Shown here in pieces: positions 38,014 through 40,920 of a stretch of 40,920 nucleotides of DNA. The notes below the pieces were generated by a model, which saw only the letters and a list, made by a program, of their open reading frames with translations, made no database searches and had not been told where the DNA came from. Both the position numbers and the translations under genes were made by a program. This DNA comes from Prevotella sp. (lineage in GTDB: Bacteria; Bacillota; Clostridia; Oscillospirales; Ruminococcaceae), in NCBI GenBank assembly GCA_023663025.1, contig JAMPIC010000001.1:1-40920 (forward strand). Direction: 5' to 3'. Positions within the stretch are counted from its first letter, which is position 1. Every line of letters starts with the position of its first letter.

Positions 38014-39177
38014 ATGTTTAATATTCAGACTTTGAATAAAATTTCAAAGTACGGTACGGATAATTTCGATACCGCTAAGTATAACGTCGCCGACGAGGTG
38101 CAGAACCCCGACGCCATTATGGTGCGGTCGGCGGCTATGCACGATATGGCTTTCGGCGAAAATCTGCTTGCTATCGCTCGTGCAGGCGCGGGCGTGAACA
38201 ATATCCCCGTCGACAAGTGCGCGGAACAGGGTATTGTTGTTTTCAACACCCCCGGCGCAAACGCAAACGCGGTTAAGGAACTCGTTATTGCGGGACTGCT
38301 TATTTCCTCGCGAAAAGTCCCCGAAGCTATGGCTTGGGCGCAGACCCTTAAGGGCAACGGCGCGGAAGTAGGGAAAATGGTTGAAAAAGGAAAATCCCAG
38401 TTTGCGGGTCCCGAGATCATGGGCAAGACTTTGGGCGTTATCGGCTTGGGAGCTATAGGCGTACTGGTTGCAAACGCGGCGGTTGCTTTGGGTATGAAAG
38501 TCGTTGGCTTTGACCCTTATCTTTCCGTAAAAGCCGCCCTCGGTCTTAACCCTGCGGTAAAGGCTGTTGCGGACGTTAAGGAGGTTTACGCGGCGGCGGA
38601 CTACGTTACAATTCATGTGCCCTACAACGCCGACACTAAGGGTACTATTAACAATGACACTATCGCCCTTATGAAAGACGGCGTTCGCGTGCTGAATTTT
38701 GCCCGGGGAGAACTTGTTGACAGCGGCGCAATTATTTCTGCGCTTGAAAGCGGTAAGGTTTCCGCTTATGTTGTAGACTTCCCCGGCGACGAGGTTCTCG
38801 GGGTTAAGAATGTTATCGCTATCCCCCATTTGGGCGCGTCCACTCCCGAGTCGGAGGACAACTGCGCTATGATGGCTGCTCTGGAGCTTATCGACTACAT
38901 TGAGAACGGCAACATCAAGAATTCCGTAAACTACCCCGACGCGGAAATGAACGCAGCGGGTACTAAGATTTGCGTACTGCACAAAAATATTCCCGACGTT
39001 ATTTCTCAGCTGACCTCGGTACTGGGCGACGCTAAGATCAATATTGACAATATGGTGAGCAAGTCCAAAAAAGACTATGCGTATACTATGCTTGACGCGG
39101 CGGGCGATATTACCGATGATATTGTCAGAAAGCTTGCCGCCGTTGACAGTGTTATCAAGATACGCGTCATTAAGTAA
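38014..39177 (+). CDS. serA: D-3-phosphoglycerate dehydrogenase
   Basis: A 387-residue NAD-dependent enzyme starting serine synthesis. The NAD-binding motif VIGLGAIGVLVAN lies near 142. The catalytic region has VLNFARGELVDSGA and the His-containing PHLGASTPESEDNC. The C-terminal ACT domain (about 310-387, KICVLHKNIPDVISQLTSVL) could allow serine feedback. ATG at 38014 is spaced 9 nt from AGAGG; the ATG two codons upstream is only 3 nt away. Together with serC it forms the serine pathway. Confidence 0.95.
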   Translation: MFNIQTLNKISKYGTDNFDTAKYNVADEVQNPDAIMVRSAAMHDMAFGENLLAIARAGAGVNNIPVDKCAEQGIVVFNTPGANANAVKELVIAGLLISSRKVPEAMAWAQTLKGNGAEVGKMVEKGKSQFAGPEIMGKTLGVIGLGAIGVLVANAAVALGMKVVGFDPYLSVKAALGLNPAVKAVADVKEVYAAADYVTIHVPYNADTKGTINNDTIALMKDGVRVLNFARGELVDSGAIISALESGKVSAYVVDFPGDEVLGVKNVIAIPHLGASTPESEDNCAMMAALELIDYIENGNIKNSVNYPDAEMNAAGTKICVLHKNIPDVISQLTSVLGDAKINIDNMVSKSKKDYAYTMLDAAGDITDDIVRKLAAVDSVIKIRVIK

Positions 39178-39188
39178 GGAGGACTGTT

Positions 39189-39497
39189 ATGGCAAACTAC
39201 AGCCGTAATGATATAGAAAACAATAAGGTTATTGCTGTTCTGTCTGTGTTTCCCATTCTTTTTCTGGTGTATTTTATTTCCGGCACAAATTCGGATTACG
39301 CCCGTCACTGTGCGAATTGGGGAATAATCTTTACAATATGCTTTGCCGTTATGTTCGTATTGGGAAAGCTTCTTTCCATAGTGACTTGGATTCCCCTTGT
39401 GGGAACTGTGATCGGCATTGTACTTAAAGTTATTGACGTTATATTGCTTTTAGCTGTGATAATACAGATGATAAGAGCAGCAAAGGGTACGATATGA
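39189..39497 (+). CDS. Small integral membrane protein (DUF4870-like), 102 aa
   Basis: Three or four hydrophobic helices: about 15-30 (VIAVLSVFPILFLVYF), 44-60 (IIFTICFAVMFVLG) and 66-96. The N-terminus is short and polar, and the SDYARHCANWGIIF segment resembles the DUF4870/Tic20-like family. No function is known. TAAGGAGG overlaps the serA stop, so it is translated from the same mRNA. A strong terminator follows. Confidence 0.75.
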   Translation: MANYSRNDIENNKVIAVLSVFPILFLVYFISGTNSDYARHCANWGIIFTICFAVMFVLGKLLSIVTWIPLVGTVIGIVLKVIDVILLLAVIIQMIRAAKGTI

Positions 39498-39510
39498 AAT
39501 TTCAAAAATA

Positions 39511-39552
39511 AAAAAGCACGGTAAACGATGATACAAGTTTACCGTGCTTTTT
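39511..39552 (+). terminator. Terminator of the serC-serA operon
   Basis: AAAAAGCACGGTAAAC (39511-39526) pairs with GTTTACCGTGCTTTTT (39537-39552): a 16-bp perfect stem, functional on either strand. Confidence 0.9.
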
Positions 39553-39572
39553 CAGAAAAATTTACCTTAGAG

Positions 39573-39609
39573 ATTTAATGTCCCCTGTTTTGCGCAGGGG
39601 ACATTAAAT
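39573..39609. repeat. 15-bp perfect inverted repeat after spoVS
   Basis: ATTTAATGTCCCCTG with CAGGGGACATTAAAT, loop TTTTGCG. It lies 5 bp past the spoVS stop without a U-tract, so it may be an mRNA 3' end stabiliser. Confidence 0.7.
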
Positions 39610-39614
39610 CACAG

Positions 39615-39875
39615 TTACTTTTTTTCACAGATCAAGCGAATAGCCGTTCTCACTTCTCCGTCAATCGTAACGTTAGCAAACGCAGGATAGCAAACAAGAT
39701 TCACACCTATCGGAGCTAAGTATCCTCTTGCTATGGCGATCGCCTTTATAGCCTGATTTGCCGCACCCGCGCCGACAGCCTGAACCTCAACGGTTTCCTG
39801 TTCTCTCATAACGCTTGCAATTGCTCCGGCAACAGAGTTGGGAAAAGACCGTGCCGAAACTTTTAAAACCTCCAC
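39615..39875 (-). CDS. spoVS: Stage V sporulation protein S
   Basis: An 86-residue protein with an almost invariant sequence: EVLKVSARSFPNSVAGAIAS, then EVQAVGAGAANQAIKAIAIA. It is an Alba-like small protein affecting late sporulation in Bacillus and is also found in non-sporulating relatives. The start is GTG at 39875 after AGGAGG. It lies downstream of ymdB, as in Bacillus, and has its own promoter too. Confidence 0.95.
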   Translation of the reverse strand: MEVLKVSARSFPNSVAGAIASVMREQETVEVQAVGAGAANQAIKAIAIARGYLAPIGVNLVCYPAFANVTIDGEVRTAIRLICEKK

Positions 39876-39950
39876 CGAAAAAACCTCCTAATTTATTTGA
39901 AATTAATATTGAAAATTTTAGTAAATATATTAATATTATTTTCACTAAAC

Positions 39951-39979
39951 ATTATACAACATATTTAAAACTGTTACAA
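39951..39979 (-). promoter_or_regulatory. Promoter of spoVS
   Basis: Minus strand: TTGTAA (39974-39979), 17 bp, TATAAT (39951-39956). The surrounding 39876-40003 gap is AT-rich and otherwise empty. Confidence 0.65.
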
Positions 39980-40003
39980 TAGCAAATAAATAAATTCGGA
40001 GTT

Positions 40004-40771
40004 TTATCTAATAATCAGACGTTCAATTGCAACACATTTACCATTATTTTGGTCGAATTCCACCAATACGCCGTTGATAAAGGGCGGGTTGACCGACTCG
40101 ATAAATTTTACGGGAGCGTGAAAACGCTGTTTTTCAATAGCGATTTCCGTCTTTACTCCCAGCACCGAAAGTTCGGGTCCGCACATTCCCGCGTCGGTGA
40201 TGTATCCCGTGTGACCGTTCAGAATAGTCTCGTCAGCAGTCTGAACGTGTGTGTGAGTACCGAAAACGGCGGTAACTTTTCCCGCAAGGTAGAAACCCAT
40301 GGCTTTTTTTTCGCCGGTGGCTTCCGCGTGGAAATCCACAAAAATGTTGGGAGTTGACAATTCCCGCAGGATATTGTCAACTGCGGAAAAAGGATTGTCA
40401 AGAGCCTCCATATAGACCGTACCCATAAGGTTTATCACAGCAATGCCGCACTTTCCCATATCGTAAAGACAAACTCCGTGACCGGGATTTCCCTCGGGAA
40501 AATTTGCGGGACGGAGCAGGAAATCCTCCTTGTCAAGCATTTCGTAAATTTCTCTGCGGCGGTAGCAGTGGTTGCCGGTGGTTATGACGTCTGCGCCGTG
40601 AGAGAAAAGGTACTTTGCGGAATACGGAGTAATTCCGTTTCCGTTCGCGCTGTTTTCGCCGTTGACGATAACGATTTCGGCATTGTAGAATTGTTTGAGA
40701 CTGCGGAGTTTTTCGCCGACGAATTTGCAGCCGATTTCTCCGACAACGTCGCCGAGAAAAAGTAAGTTCAT
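40004..40771 (-). CDS. ymdB: YmdB-family metallophosphoesterase (2',3'-cyclic nucleotide phosphodiesterase)
   Basis: A 255-residue protein of the TIGR00282 family. Motifs in order: LFLGDVVGEIG (about 4-14), VNGENSANGNGITP (about 37-50), TTGNHCYRRREIYEML (about 64-79), DFHAEATGEKKAMG (about 146-159) and GTHTHVQTADE (about 171-181). In Bacillus YmdB controls biofilm and motility decisions and lies with rny and spoVS. Here the GNH motif is followed by CYRRRE where I recall TWDKKE. ATG follows GAAAGGAAAA. The rny gene would be beyond the repeat at the window end. Confidence 0.92.
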   Translation of the reverse strand: MNLLFLGDVVGEIGCKFVGEKLRSLKQFYNAEIVIVNGENSANGNGITPYSAKYLFSHGADVITTGNHCYRRREIYEMLDKEDFLLRPANFPEGNPGHGVCLYDMGKCGIAVINLMGTVYMEALDNPFSAVDNILRELSTPNIFVDFHAEATGEKKAMGFYLAGKVTAVFGTHTHVQTADETILNGHTGYITDAGMCGPELSVLGVKTEIAIEKQRFHAPVKFIESVNPPFINGVLVEFDQNNGKCVAIERLIIR

Positions 40772-40796
40772 ATAATTTTCCTTTCAGAAGCATAAT

Positions 40797-40920
40797 GGGT
40801 AAAAGTGTAAATTGTTGTTTAGTGCAAAACAAAACGACAGCGCATCACGCGGCGAAGCCGCGACCAAAAAGTTCGCCAGCCTTTCAAGGCTGCGAGTTTC
40901 CAAAGGGCAGAGCCCTTTGG
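40797..40920 (-). repeat. Hairpin-rich dispersed repeat, right copy (continues beyond the window)
   Basis: The reverse complement reproduces the left-end modules: CCAAAGGGC/GCCCTTTGG, AGCCTTGAAAGGCT and CGCGGCTTCGCCGCG. It ends in the 25-bp motif (40797-40821) also found alone at 11022. It lies directly upstream of ymdB, and no gene is seen in it. Confidence 0.85.

Overview
The window looks like the origin-proximal region of a low-to-mid GC, Gram-positive Clostridia chromosome, most likely an Oscillospiraceae/Ruminococcaceae gut bacterium. The gene content supports this: dnaA-dnaN-S4-recF-remB-gyrB-gyrA, rpmH-rnpA-yidD-yidC-jag-mnmE-mnmG-rsmG, spoVAC, spoVS, pyruvate:ferredoxin oxidoreductase and plant-polysaccharide glycosidases. 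No species can be named from the sequence alone.

Layout. 1-185: hairpin-rich dispersed repeat. 186-5250: D,D-carboxypeptidase, metallophosphoesterase, tautomerase, OGG-type DNA glycosylase, three small unknown genes, a compact type I toxin-antitoxin (TA) locus (3976-4318) and an orphan antitoxin-like RNA (about 5165-5252). 5325-8895: a GH43-GH5 operon with a divergent AraC regulator. 8913-10951: a nested MITE-like element, a Cys-cluster protein, spoVAC and a PP2C phosphatase. 11057-19260: the rpmH-to-rsmG operon on the minus strand, carrying three parS-like sites. 19361-20334: a tandem array of three type I TA modules. 20464-25899: the 1193-residue PFOR, then an ECF sigma factor with its probable anti-sigma factor. 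25910-36390: gyrA to dnaA on the minus strand. The dnaA-dnaN gap holds a DnaA-box cluster (oriC) and a field of strong hairpins. 36536-39552: serC, a DUF6440-like gene, serA and a small membrane protein. 39573-40771: spoVS and ymdB. 40797-40920: the dispersed repeat again, in inverted orientation.

The most interesting system is the family of short hydrophobic peptides, four genes in all and none long enough for ordinary ORF calling. Each has its own sigma-A-type promoter and faces a roughly 75-90 nt convergent antisense RNA, also with its own 17-bp-spaced promoter. The two transcripts share a bidirectional terminator. In three of the four modules the antisense RNA carries a second stretch complementary to the toxin start-codon region, matching the logic of the Fst/par locus of plasmid pAD1. 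The first array toxin does not match its own antisense RNA but does resemble the target of the third, so the array appears to have been shuffled by recombination. The orphan RNA at about 5165-5252 has a different start-codon-targeting segment and predicts an unseen toxin.

Other points are the co-orientation of the dnaA and rpmH clusters (normally divergent), parS-like sites without parAB nearby, and paired hairpins beside dnaN with compensatory base changes. All calls come from reading the sequence; no database search, folding or alignment software was used.
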